Assembly (NCBI RefSeq): GCF_018860915.1
Contig: NZ_JAHKQD010000048.1
Span: 95,875-159,874 of the forward strand
Direction: 5' to 3'
DNA length: 64,000 nt
Source: Colwellia sp. C2M11
GTDB taxonomy: Bacteria > Pseudomonadota > Gammaproteobacteria > Enterobacterales > Alteromonadaceae
This document shows, piece by piece, positions 10,100 to 18,842 of the stretch; within the stretch, counting starts at the first letter, position 1, and each line of letters begins with the position of its first letter. The translations under genes and the position numbers were made by a program. The notes beneath the pieces are model-generated. The model was not told the origin of the DNA and did no database searches. It saw nothing but the letters and a program-made list of their open reading frames with translations.

Positions 10100-10632
10100 C
10101 TTTCACTAACATCTTCACTTTTTGCCTTTTTATTTTTTCCTTTTCTTTGCATTTTGCTTTTTCTTTGCTCCATCTTACTCTCCCACTTTACTTGCTGCTC
10201 TGGCGTTAAGACATTAAACATTGCATTTCTCGTTTTTGCTTTGGCTAATGCCATTTGCGCAAACGTTTCTTTATAAGAGTCATGTAAAGCGATATAGGTT
10301 TGTTCATCAAATTTTTCTGCTTGTAGCAATAGTTTTTCAGCTTCTTTGAATTGTTTTATTTCTGCTCGTAAAGAAACATCTTGCTCTTTAGCTGCAGTTT
10401 TAATCGCTTTCATCTGAGTTTTTTGTTCTTCAGAAAGGCCAAGATATTTACTCATTTTTTTCATCATATCTTTACCTCTATGATGACGTTCACTTTTTTG
10501 ATAATGTTTATGTGATTTAGTCTCCACATTATCTTCTGATGATACATTGGCGTTAGACATACCGGTAAAAGCTAATACGGCACAGACTGCAGAAATAGAA
10601 ACAATAGTTTTCATTGGTTTAGTAATATTCAT
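10096..10632 (-). CDS. cpxP: CpxP/Spy-family periplasmic adaptor protein
   Basis: Small periplasmic helical protein of the CpxP/Spy family. A signal peptide covers about residues 1-29 (KTIVSISAVCAVLAFTGMSNA). Two LTxxQ-type motifs are visible, one as LGLSEEQKTQMK and one as LTPEQQVKWESKM. The tail is very basic. CpxP inhibits the CpxA sensor in E. coli. I chose the ATG at 10632, preceded by TTGGAG at 6 nt, over a TTG 12 nt upstream. It is divergent from cpxRA with a CpxR-type box between, the classical layout. Its 3' end overlaps the stop codon of the M56 gene. Confidence 0.85.
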   Translation of the reverse strand: MNITKPMKTIVSISAVCAVLAFTGMSNANVSSEDNVETKSHKHYQKSERHHRGKDMMKKMSKYLGLSEEQKTQMKAIKTAAKEQDVSLRAEIKQFKEAEKLLLQAEKFDEQTYIALHDSYKETFAQMALAKAKTRNAMFNVLTPEQQVKWESKMEQRKSKMQRKGKNKKAKSEDVSES

Positions 10633-10707
10633 TGTTGGCTCCAAAGGTTAAATAAATTTCACGAAAGCTAGTATAAGTAATTCAATGCAAAGAAACGCAA
10701 AGCCAAT

Positions 10708-10723
10708 GTAAAGATTAAGTAAA
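10708..10723. promoter_or_regulatory. CpxR box between cpxP and cpxRA
   Basis: GTAAA-GATTAA-GTAAA: two direct GTAAA half-sites with an 11-bp period, as in the E. coli CpxR consensus (GTAAA, 4-8 bp, GTAAA). It sits in the 166-bp divergent region and could activate both cpxP and cpxRA. Seen directly; function inferred from the family. Confidence 0.7.
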
Positions 10724-10798
10724 GGTTACACAATGAAGTACAAGTTAATAATGATTAAGGTAAAATGATTGTACTTCTAACATAAGGTAAAAATTCTC

Positions 10799-11527
10799 TT
10801 GAATAAAAAGCACATATTATTAATTGATGATGATCATGAGTTAGCAGAGCTTTTAGCCGATTATTTAGCTCAGCAGGACTTCCTTGTTCATTGTTGCTTT
10901 GACGGTCAGTCAGGACTTGAGCAGGCATTCACGAATCAATACGATTTAATATTACTTGATGTAATGATGCCCAAACTTAATGGTTTTGAAGTATTGAAGG
11001 CGCTGGGTCAAGAGCATAAAACGCCAGTTTTAATGTTAACAGCTAAAGGCGATCATAACGATAAAGTTAGAGGCTTAGAATTAGGCGCTGATGATTACCT
11101 AGCAAAGCCCTTTCACCATCAAGAGTTATTAGCACGTATAAATGCCATCTTACGCCGGATTCAATTAGCGAGCCAACAAGGCCAGTCTCCCCTTGAAGCA
11201 GGTCACGAACAAGAAAAATCTATTTTAACCGTAAATGATATAGCACTAAACCATGCTATCCGAGCAGCTTCTTGCCATGATAACCCAATTGAACTCACAG
11301 GTACTGAATACCAAATATTAACCTTATTATTGGAAAATCACGGCAAAATTATTTCTAAAGATACTATTTCAGAAAAAGTATTAAGCCGAAAGCTTAGTCC
11401 ATTTGATCGTAGCATTGATGTACATATTGGTAATATTCGTAGAAAATTTCTACCATTTTGTACCACTGAAAAAATAAAAACCGTCCGCGGTGCAGGGTAT
11501 TTATTCTTAACAGGTGAAGATAGTTAA
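10799..11527 (+). CDS. cpxR: Response regulator CpxR
   Basis: OmpR/PhoB-class response regulator of the Cpx envelope-stress system. The receiver domain (about 5-118) has the acidic pocket at D10-D12, the phosphoacceptor D54 in LLDVMMPKLNG and the conserved Lys in DDYLAKPF. The winged-helix output domain (about 145-240) has the usual LTGTEYQIL and DVHIGNIRRKF signatures. TTG start: MNKKHILLIDDD fits the CpxR N-terminus and AAGGT lies about 10 nt upstream. The sensor gene follows one base after the stop. Cpx identity rests on the CpxP neighbour, the box upstream and the paired sensor. Confidence 0.9.
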   Translation: MNKKHILLIDDDHELAELLADYLAQQDFLVHCCFDGQSGLEQAFTNQYDLILLDVMMPKLNGFEVLKALGQEHKTPVLMLTAKGDHNDKVRGLELGADDYLAKPFHHQELLARINAILRRIQLASQQGQSPLEAGHEQEKSILTVNDIALNHAIRAASCHDNPIELTGTEYQILTLLLENHGKIISKDTISEKVLSRKLSPFDRSIDVHIGNIRRKFLPFCTTEKIKTVRGAGYLFLTGEDS

Positions 11528-11528
11528 C

Positions 11529-12962
11529 ATGTCCCTAATCAAAGCCTCCTCTAAAATAAAAACCTTATTATCTTCATTTACCATTAAACTATTTGTCTGG
11601 TTTTGGCTCATTGCAATTACATCTATTATTAGCACACGCTGGATTTCACAGCAGCTATCCAATGATGTTATTCGTGAAGTAGTTAGTCATAAATCAAAAC
11701 CTGATGAACTTTATCAGCTCAATAAAATGGCAAAACGTATCAAGCGTAATAAAGCAGAAAATATTGAGCAATTCTTAACGCTACAAAAAAAAAGACTTGC
11801 TCTAACCCCATTTAATATTTGGTTAAAAAGTATCGATGGTAATTCAAGGATTGTTAGCGCTATCCCATTACCGAAAAATTTTCAACGCGTATTAACCGAT
11901 TACCTTAGCGAGAATACTTTTACGCAACCCACAACTAGCTTTTTTTCGCATACGGAAATAGTAGGCCCCGTACTAATCAATATTAATAATCAACCTTATC
12001 AACTATTTATTTCGCGTAAAGTTCACAAACCAAACATTAGTCAAATTGTTCAATCACTTCCCTACTGGTTGCGTATTGTGACGCCAACCTTGATTAGCTT
12101 TTTACTTTGTTTGCTACTAGCACATTCATTTAGTAAGCCTATTCGATTAATTAAAAAAGCGACAACAAGATTAGGCCAAGGTGATTTTGATTCACGTGTT
12201 GAAGGCGTAGGTCAGCTTAGCGGCGAGTTAGAACAATTAGCTAATAGTTTTAATAAAATGGCAGAGCAATTACAGCAACACCAAAGCTCACAAAGACGCT
12301 TATTAGGTGATGTTTCACATGAACTACGATCACCTATGACAAGGCTTCAGATGGCTCTGGGGTTAGCACAACAAGAATCAACAACGCCACAAGCACGTGA
12401 GCAATATTTACAACGTTGTCAACGAGAAATAGATAGATTAGATCACATGATTGAAAATGTATTAGTGCTATCTCGCTTAGAGAATACCTTGCAAAAAGCA
12501 GAGTATGAACAAGTTAACCTTTCAACACTAATACAAAATATCATAAACGATGAACAATTTATTGCGGATAAAAAGTCGATCAGTATTAACTATAATGCTC
12601 CCGCTAAAATAATGTTATTAGCTGATCAAACCTTACTCACAAGTGCCATTAGTAACGTACTTAACAACGCGGTGAAATATAGCCCAGAGCAAAGTACTAT
12701 TAACGTTCAATTATCGATAGAAAAGCAAAAAGTTATTTTAGTCGTTAGCGATAAGGGTAATGGTGTACCTGAAGAATCATTAACGCAGCTGTTCACACCA
12801 TTTTATCGAGTTAATCTTGCCAGAGATCGGGCGACAGGTGGAACAGGCTTAGGTTTAGCAATAGCGAAACAAGCCATTATCACACATCAAGGTGAAATTT
12901 TTGCTAAAAATAACGCAGATAATGGTTTATCTGTTATTATTGAACTTCCTTATTTTGAATAA
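11529..12962 (+). CDS. cpxA: Sensor histidine kinase CpxA
   Basis: Inner-membrane histidine kinase, 477 aa from the chosen ATG. TM1 at about 20-38, periplasmic sensor domain about 40-180, TM2 at about 183-203, HAMP, then the dimerisation domain with the phosphoacceptor His264 in GDVSHELRSPMTR, and a complete ATPase domain (N box NVLNNAVKYS, G1 DKGNGVP, G2 GGTGLGLAIAK). It would phosphorylate the adjacent response regulator. An in-frame GTG lies 15 nt upstream inside the cpxR gene; the ATG is favoured because AGGTGAAGA sits upstream at suitable spacing and gives a 1-nt intergenic gap. Confidence 0.88.
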   Translation: MSLIKASSKIKTLLSSFTIKLFVWFWLIAITSIISTRWISQQLSNDVIREVVSHKSKPDELYQLNKMAKRIKRNKAENIEQFLTLQKKRLALTPFNIWLKSIDGNSRIVSAIPLPKNFQRVLTDYLSENTFTQPTTSFFSHTEIVGPVLININNQPYQLFISRKVHKPNISQIVQSLPYWLRIVTPTLISFLLCLLLAHSFSKPIRLIKKATTRLGQGDFDSRVEGVGQLSGELEQLANSFNKMAEQLQQHQSSQRRLLGDVSHELRSPMTRLQMALGLAQQESTTPQAREQYLQRCQREIDRLDHMIENVLVLSRLENTLQKAEYEQVNLSTLIQNIINDEQFIADKKSISINYNAPAKIMLLADQTLLTSAISNVLNNAVKYSPEQSTINVQLSIEKQKVILVVSDKGNGVPEESLTQLFTPFYRVNLARDRATGGTGLGLAIAKQAIITHQGEIFAKNNADNGLSVIIELPYFE

Positions 12963-12994
12963 AAATATATTAACAAAGACGTATTTACTTATCT

Positions 12995-15409
12995 ATGAAC
13001 ACACCTGCTTCTACTCCAAAAAAATCACTGTTTTCACATAAATCACTAAAAATAATCCCCGCAATTTTTATAAGTATCTATCTGATTATTTGGGGTATTT
13101 CATCTCCTGTTAGTAAGTATTTTATTGAACCTGTATTACAAGAACAGGGATTAACACTATCGTCTGAAGCGAGCATTTACTACAACCCCTTTTTAAGCCA
13201 ATTAACGATTAAAGATTTTGCATTATTTAGTAATGAAGAAAAAAAAGTATTTTCTTTAGATAAGTTAACCGTTCGCTTAACCTTATATCGTTTATTATTC
13301 GACGAGGTTGTCGTTAGTGAATTTGAACTAAATGATGCTTATCTTAACGTTGTAAAAACGCCTTCTCAGCTAATCATTGCAGGTATTGATTTAAATAAAG
13401 AAAGTGATGCGACACCTGAAGAAAAAACACCTGAAACTGTATCAGAGCCACTTCCATTTCAGCTAATATTGCCACGATTATCATTAAATACAGTCAATAT
13501 TGAACTCAATAATAACGAGATTAATCACCAGATAAACATCGATGAGCTATTAATTAGCCAAGTAAAAGCTGATCTTAAATCTCAAACGGCGCTCTTAAGT
13601 CTGCAAAGTGTTGTCGATGGCACAGCACTGGAACTAACAGCTGATGCAGTGTTTGATAACGGACAAGGTGAAGTAAATAGTCAGTTATCACTCAACGGTT
13701 ACCCAATTCAAAAAGTACAACCTTACGTCGCCGAACTATCTGAATTAAGTGGTTTGCTTTCTTTTACAAGTCAGCAAAAGCTAACTATCGCGTCAGATAT
13801 AGTTAAATTACATGTGAATAAAGCTGAACTTAGCAACACAGACCTTATTGTTGGTTATCAACAACAATTTGTTACCCTTAAAAACTTTGAAACAAATATC
13901 GATGATCTACTGCTGACACTCAGTGGCGATGAAATTACTGAGTTAAGTGGTATGAGCCAAGTAACGCTGAATGATGCAGAGGTGCATTATGAAAAAGCCA
14001 GTCAAAAATTAGCTTACATTAAGCAATTAGCATTACAAGATATTAGCTTTTATTTAACTAACGGCGAGCCACAAGTAAAAATAGCAAATTTTATTGTTGA
14101 CGAAATTTATGGGTCAAAAAATGAAGATACTGTACATCCCCCTATCGTGACTTTAAAACAATTTAGTGTCAAAGATGTATTTGCTAATGCCAAACAACTC
14201 TCTATCGATACAATCATTTTAGATAGCTTACAAAGTAACCTAATTTTAAATGAAGAAAGTGCGTTAGCTAACTTAGTGTCATTACCTATAGCAAAAGATG
14301 GATCTGAAAAAGATGAAGCGCAAGAAGAAATGGTCGCCGTTGTTGAAGTTGCAGACCCAACACAAGACGCTCCCTTTATTATTTCATTAAACGAGTTTTC
14401 ATTAATAAATGATAACCAGCTAACACTGTTAGATCATAGTGTTGAACCTATGATGCAAAGTAAAGTGATTATAGACACACTAACACTAGGTGCATTAAGT
14501 AATGCAGTTAGCAAACAAGAAGAGCAAACACCATTCGAATTAAAAGGCCGCATTAATAAATATGCTCACTTTGATTTTAAGGGGTTCACCCTGCCCTTTT
14601 CTCAAACTCAAAAACATCATTTAGAAGGCTCTTTACAAGAACTTTCATTACCAGCAGTTTCTCGCTACATGAAAAAAGCAGTAAATATGGAACTAAAAAG
14701 TGGTCAACTCAATACTGATATTAATGTGACGCTAACAGGGGAAGAGCTTAATGGTAAGATCCTTATTCTATTACGAAGTTTAGAAACAGCGGTAGCAGGC
14801 AGTGATGAAGCAGGCTCTCTGATTGAGCAAGGCGCATTACCTTTTAATATGGCGCTTGGCATGCTTAAAGATGGTCATGGTGATGTAGAGCTTGATGTGC
14901 CGCTATCAGGTTCAACCTCAGATCCAAATTTTGGTATGAGTAGTATCGTCACTTTAATAACCCAAAAAGCTATTTGGATGGCTACAAAAGAGTACGTTAT
15001 GACGACATTCGTCCCTTATGCAAATGTTGTTTCTGTTGCGATGAGCGTAGGTGAATTTGCCTTAAAATTACGTTTTGATGATTTAATATATCAAACCAAA
15101 CAAATAGAACCAAATGAAGCACAACAGGCCTACTTACAAGGTTTTATCGCCTTAATGCAAGATAAAGAAAAAACCCGAGTAAATATTTGTGGTATTAGTG
15201 TCCCCGGCGATATTAATCTGAGTGCTGGCACCAAAATAACAGATGCAAAACATATTAATCAACTCAAAGAAATTGCCGAGCAACGAGAAGCCGCGTTTAA
15301 AGATTATATTATAGAGCATGGCGGCATTGCTTCATCAAGGCTGTTATTATGTTCTCCTAAAATAGACAGTAGCGAAAACGCACAACCGCGTATAGAATTA
15401 TCTGTTTAA
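12995..15409 (+). CDS. DUF748/AsmA-like inner-membrane-anchored envelope protein
   Basis: 804-aa protein with a single N-terminal TM (about 18-38) and a large periplasmic part built of beta-rich AsmA/DUF748-type repeats, for example NPFLSQLTIKDFALFSN and LSLNTVNIELNNN. A TM-free amphipathic stretch near 640-690 and the LSAGTKITDAKHINQLKEIAEQR region recall OmpA-like or DUF748 C-termini. Members of the AsmA-like superfamily are implicated in lipid transport or outer-membrane homeostasis; a specific role here is not known. It starts 32 bp after cpxA and precedes a terminator, so it is probably the third gene of the cpx operon, consistent with envelope maintenance. Confidence 0.75.
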   Translation: MNTPASTPKKSLFSHKSLKIIPAIFISIYLIIWGISSPVSKYFIEPVLQEQGLTLSSEASIYYNPFLSQLTIKDFALFSNEEKKVFSLDKLTVRLTLYRLLFDEVVVSEFELNDAYLNVVKTPSQLIIAGIDLNKESDATPEEKTPETVSEPLPFQLILPRLSLNTVNIELNNNEINHQINIDELLISQVKADLKSQTALLSLQSVVDGTALELTADAVFDNGQGEVNSQLSLNGYPIQKVQPYVAELSELSGLLSFTSQQKLTIASDIVKLHVNKAELSNTDLIVGYQQQFVTLKNFETNIDDLLLTLSGDEITELSGMSQVTLNDAEVHYEKASQKLAYIKQLALQDISFYLTNGEPQVKIANFIVDEIYGSKNEDTVHPPIVTLKQFSVKDVFANAKQLSIDTIILDSLQSNLILNEESALANLVSLPIAKDGSEKDEAQEEMVAVVEVADPTQDAPFIISLNEFSLINDNQLTLLDHSVEPMMQSKVIIDTLTLGALSNAVSKQEEQTPFELKGRINKYAHFDFKGFTLPFSQTQKHHLEGSLQELSLPAVSRYMKKAVNMELKSGQLNTDINVTLTGEELNGKILILLRSLETAVAGSDEAGSLIEQGALPFNMALGMLKDGHGDVELDVPLSGSTSDPNFGMSSIVTLITQKAIWMATKEYVMTTFVPYANVVSVAMSVGEFALKLRFDDLIYQTKQIEPNEAQQAYLQGFIALMQDKEKTRVNICGISVPGDINLSAGTKITDAKHINQLKEIAEQREAAFKDYIIEHGGIASSRLLLCSPKIDSSENAQPRIELSV

Positions 15410-15437
15410 TCATTTCCTGTTTATTTTACTAAGCAAG

Positions 15438-15463
15438 CTTAGCTCTACATTAATAGAGCTAAG
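15438..15463 (+). terminator. Terminator after the cpxRA-DUF748 operon
   Basis: Inverted arms CTTAGCTCTA and TAGAGCTAAG around a 6-nt loop, followed by TTTCCTC. It ends the plus-strand Cpx operon. Confidence 0.75.
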
Positions 15464-15623
15464 TTTCCTCATTAACAATAGTATCAGCAATTATTATATT
15501 AACTTACCAGCAACCTTATATTGATTGATGATAGAAATACGCAGTTAAATACACTAAGATAATATTATTATATTTTAAACGCACTTTATTGTTAGCACAT
15601 TCAGGTTTAGGGGATATATTTTA

Positions 15624-18600
15624 TTGTTTTTTAATAAATTTACATGTTTTATTATATTTCTTACTGGCATTATTTTACCTGCTTTCAGTAATGAACGTCC
15701 TTCACAACTAACTAACGAATACTCTGTTGAAATGTTAACAGCAGAAGATGGTTTTGTTGCGTCAGAAATCTACTCCATTATTCAAGATACTCAAGGGTTA
15801 CTTTGGTTTGGTACCGGTGAAAATGGCGTTATGTGCTACGACGGCCGTAAAGTCACTCTTTTTGAGTCTGACGGTATTAGTACTACTGGTTTATCCCATA
15901 ATTATGCTGGCAATCTGATGTTAGACCGTGAAGGAAAGATATGGATCGGTACATGGGGAGGTGGCGCTAACCTGTATGATCCTACTACCGGAGAATTTAA
16001 ATATTTTATTCATGATGCAAAACGTGCTGATTCTATTTCATCTAACCGCATACAAAGCTTGTATCACGATCAAGAAGGTACTATTTGGTTAGGCTCCTAT
16101 GAACATGGCTTGAATAAATATCTTGGCGGTAATAGCTTTGAGCACGTTCAAAAAGTTGAAGGCACCGAATCAAGTTTATCTCATAATAGGATATGGGATA
16201 TTGAAGATAACGATAGTGATAGCCTTTGGATAGCGACGAGCTTTGGCTTAAATTTATATAATAAGCGGAACCATACTTTTTCCCATTTCCTCCCAGACCC
16301 AGAAAATTTAACGCCTACAGGCGCAAACGAAATTAGAAGCATTTTAAAAACGTCAAAAAATAAAATTTATGTTGGCACTCAAAAAGGGCCCTTTATATTT
16401 GATAAAGTAAATAGTACTTTTAGCTCATTAGAAACGTTAATCGATCAAAATTTAGGTCAAGTCAATTCAATGATTGAAGACCATAAAGGTAATATTTGGT
16501 TTGTGACGAGTAAAGGCTTATTTCATCAACGACACTCAAGTTCCCACATTGAAAAATTTGAGCTTGAATACAGTCATGGTTTAAGAATAGCTTTTGAAGA
16601 TAGCTCCAGAACATTATGGGTTACTAATGAGAATCACGGTATTTACAAAATAATACCAAAACGAAAATTTAAAAATATTAATAGTAATAATTTAACAGCT
16701 CCTAATGGCATCACTGCTGATCCTAATGGCGATGTGTTAATTGCATCATCATTATCTGCCTTGTATAAATGGCACGTATCATCACAAAAGTTAGAAACAT
16801 TATCACCAAATATTTTTAGTAATGAGAATAGCTATGAAGGAAATAGGTTATTCGATAAGCCTATTATGGTTTCAGATGGAGTAAACAGTATATGGCTTGG
16901 ACAGGATGATGGCTTAGCTAAATTTAACTTCATTACTAAACAAGTTCAATTAGTAAAATATCCTCCATCAGATCCACATTACAAACAGTTTCGAGAGATA
17001 CGAGCACTTAACATTGATCGCCATGGCATTATTTGGATAGGAACATATAAAAACGGTATATATCACTATAATCCATCAACTAATAGTTTCACCCACTTAG
17101 ATGACGCTTTGGGCCTATCTCACCCAGAAGTATTAAAAATATATAAAGACAATGAACAAAAGATCTGGGTTGGTACTGGTGATGGGTTAAACCTTTGGGA
17201 TGAAGAGAATCAAAAGTTTACTATATTTAAGCATGATATAAATAAAACAGGTAGTTTATTAGGGAAGATCGTCCAAGATATCTATCAATCACAAGATGGA
17301 AAATTGTGGATTGCCACACAAAAAGGGCTTAATTTATATACCTCTAAAACTAAAACGTTTAAACATTTTGGCAAGAAAAATGGGTTACCCACATCATTAA
17401 TCCGTGCAATTACCGACGATAACAATGGCAATTTGTGGCTAACAACTAACAAAGGAATTTCAAAATTAAATCCGCAAACCGAAGAGGTAACTAACTTTGA
17501 TCGCTATAGTGGGTTATTAGGCCTAAATTATTACCCTGGTAGTCTAGTAAAAGCTGCTAATGAAACTCTCTTTACCAGTAGTCAACGAGGTGTTGAATTT
17601 TTTAGTACCTCACCTATTGAAACAAATGATCATGAATTTAATATTGTATTAACTGGTTTCAATAAAATGGGTAAGCCTGTCAAACTTGATACACCTCACG
17701 CTTATATCAGTGAAATACAACTATCTTATCTTGATTATTTTTTCTCTTTTGAATTTTCGGTATTAGACTTTGTTTCTCCCACTAAAAATATGTATGCCTA
17801 TAAATTAGAAGGATACGATGAAAACTGGATTGACATGGGCAATAGGAATGTAGTTTCTTTTAACAATTTAGATGGTGGTACCTATAAATTATTGGTGAAA
17901 GCAACAAACAGTAGCGGTAAATGGGGCAAGAAAATATTGTCCATTGACCTCGTTGTATCTCCCCCTCCCTGGAAAACGTGGTGGGCTTATAGTCTATACG
18001 TATTAGTTTCTATTCTAACGATATTTATCTTTATTTATTTTAGAACACGACTACAACAAAAAGAAATTGATAGACAGAAAAAGTTTGTTGTTGCACTTGA
18101 GGAGCAAGTCATGGAAAAAACTGCGTCATTGAATGCCCAAGCTAAAGACCTTATAGCAGTAAATAAGCAATTAGAAATACTTACCTATCAAGATGGCTTA
18201 ACCGGTTTATATAATCGACGGTATTTTGATAAACGCTTAACTGAAGAGATAAGTAGACATCGCCGTCAAAAACAACCGCTTTCGCTTATTATTGCTGATA
18301 TAGACCACTTTAAACTTTTTAATGATTTTTATGGACATCAAAAAGGAGATGAGTGTCTTAAGCAAGTAGCTCAATGCATTATTGAAAATGTAGCCCGTAT
18401 TACCGACGCCAATTGCCGTTATGGTGGCGAAGAATTTGCCATTATTCTACCAAATACCTCAATAGCCGAATCAACTCTTGTTGCGGAGCGCTTATGCTCG
18501 GCAGTAGAAAATCTGAAAATTGTCCACGAAAAATCAATAACTAGCGCATTTATTACCTTAACATTAGGTGTTGTCACTGTATCTCAAGCACAAGAAACCT

Positions 18601-18686
18601 CGGTAGATTCAATCGTGTTAAGTGCTGATAAAGCACTTTATCTTGGTAAATCCAATGGCAGAAATAACGTAACACGCGCCGAATAA
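15624..18686 (+). CDS. Two-component-propeller diguanylate cyclase (GGDEF)
   Basis: 1020-aa membrane sensor expected to make c-di-GMP. A signal peptide (about 1-23) is followed by a large periplasmic beta-propeller built from repeats of the IWIGT.GGGLNLYDP type (about 40-690), a Y_Y_Y domain (about 695-780), one TM (about 790-812), a coiled coil and a GGDEF domain (about 850-1018). The active site is G934-G935-E936-E937-F938, and an inhibitory I-site RxxD is present at R925-D928. TTG start: it is the only start that includes the signal peptide, with a GGGG purine stretch upstream. It stands alone between two two-component systems. The ligand is unknown. Confidence 0.92.
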   Translation: MFFNKFTCFIIFLTGIILPAFSNERPSQLTNEYSVEMLTAEDGFVASEIYSIIQDTQGLLWFGTGENGVMCYDGRKVTLFESDGISTTGLSHNYAGNLMLDREGKIWIGTWGGGANLYDPTTGEFKYFIHDAKRADSISSNRIQSLYHDQEGTIWLGSYEHGLNKYLGGNSFEHVQKVEGTESSLSHNRIWDIEDNDSDSLWIATSFGLNLYNKRNHTFSHFLPDPENLTPTGANEIRSILKTSKNKIYVGTQKGPFIFDKVNSTFSSLETLIDQNLGQVNSMIEDHKGNIWFVTSKGLFHQRHSSSHIEKFELEYSHGLRIAFEDSSRTLWVTNENHGIYKIIPKRKFKNINSNNLTAPNGITADPNGDVLIASSLSALYKWHVSSQKLETLSPNIFSNENSYEGNRLFDKPIMVSDGVNSIWLGQDDGLAKFNFITKQVQLVKYPPSDPHYKQFREIRALNIDRHGIIWIGTYKNGIYHYNPSTNSFTHLDDALGLSHPEVLKIYKDNEQKIWVGTGDGLNLWDEENQKFTIFKHDINKTGSLLGKIVQDIYQSQDGKLWIATQKGLNLYTSKTKTFKHFGKKNGLPTSLIRAITDDNNGNLWLTTNKGISKLNPQTEEVTNFDRYSGLLGLNYYPGSLVKAANETLFTSSQRGVEFFSTSPIETNDHEFNIVLTGFNKMGKPVKLDTPHAYISEIQLSYLDYFFSFEFSVLDFVSPTKNMYAYKLEGYDENWIDMGNRNVVSFNNLDGGTYKLLVKATNSSGKWGKKILSIDLVVSPPPWKTWWAYSLYVLVSILTIFIFIYFRTRLQQKEIDRQKKFVVALEEQVMEKTASLNAQAKDLIAVNKQLEILTYQDGLTGLYNRRYFDKRLTEEISRHRRQKQPLSLIIADIDHFKLFNDFYGHQKGDECLKQVAQCIIENVARITDANCRYGGEEFAIILPNTSIAESTLVAERLCSAVENLKIVHEKSITSAFITLTLGVVTVSQAQETSVDSIVLSADKALYLGKSNGRNNVTRAE

Positions 18687-18733
18687 AATCATAAAAATTG
18701 GTTCTGTTATTTTACTTCCATTATTTCTGGTTT

Positions 18734-18749
18734 ATGCACATAGTTTGCA
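18734..18749. promoter_or_regulatory. Direct-repeat operator 1 (before the sensor kinase/regulator operon)
   Basis: ATGCACATAGTTTGCA, with half-sites 11 bp apart. Exactly 11 bp further is the -10-like hexamer TATGCT (18761-18766). The same element with the same spacing precedes the EF-hand and cotH genes. The geometry resembles a pho box: an 11-bp direct repeat replacing the -35. Likely site for the response regulator encoded just downstream; inference. Confidence 0.6.
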
Positions 18750-18842
18750 CATTGTTTAGTTATGCTTAAGCATTGTTGAAAAGTGTGAATATTGCGATAT
18801 TACACTTGATTTATCCCGACTGGACTAGGATCGTATTTTCAA

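Noticed and set aside
15595..15616. TTAGCACATTCAGGTTTAG as a fourth copy of the 16-bp operator, before the diguanylate cyclase
   Set aside because: Only one half-site resembles the motif; the second lacks TTGCA and no -10-like hexamer is at 11 bp.
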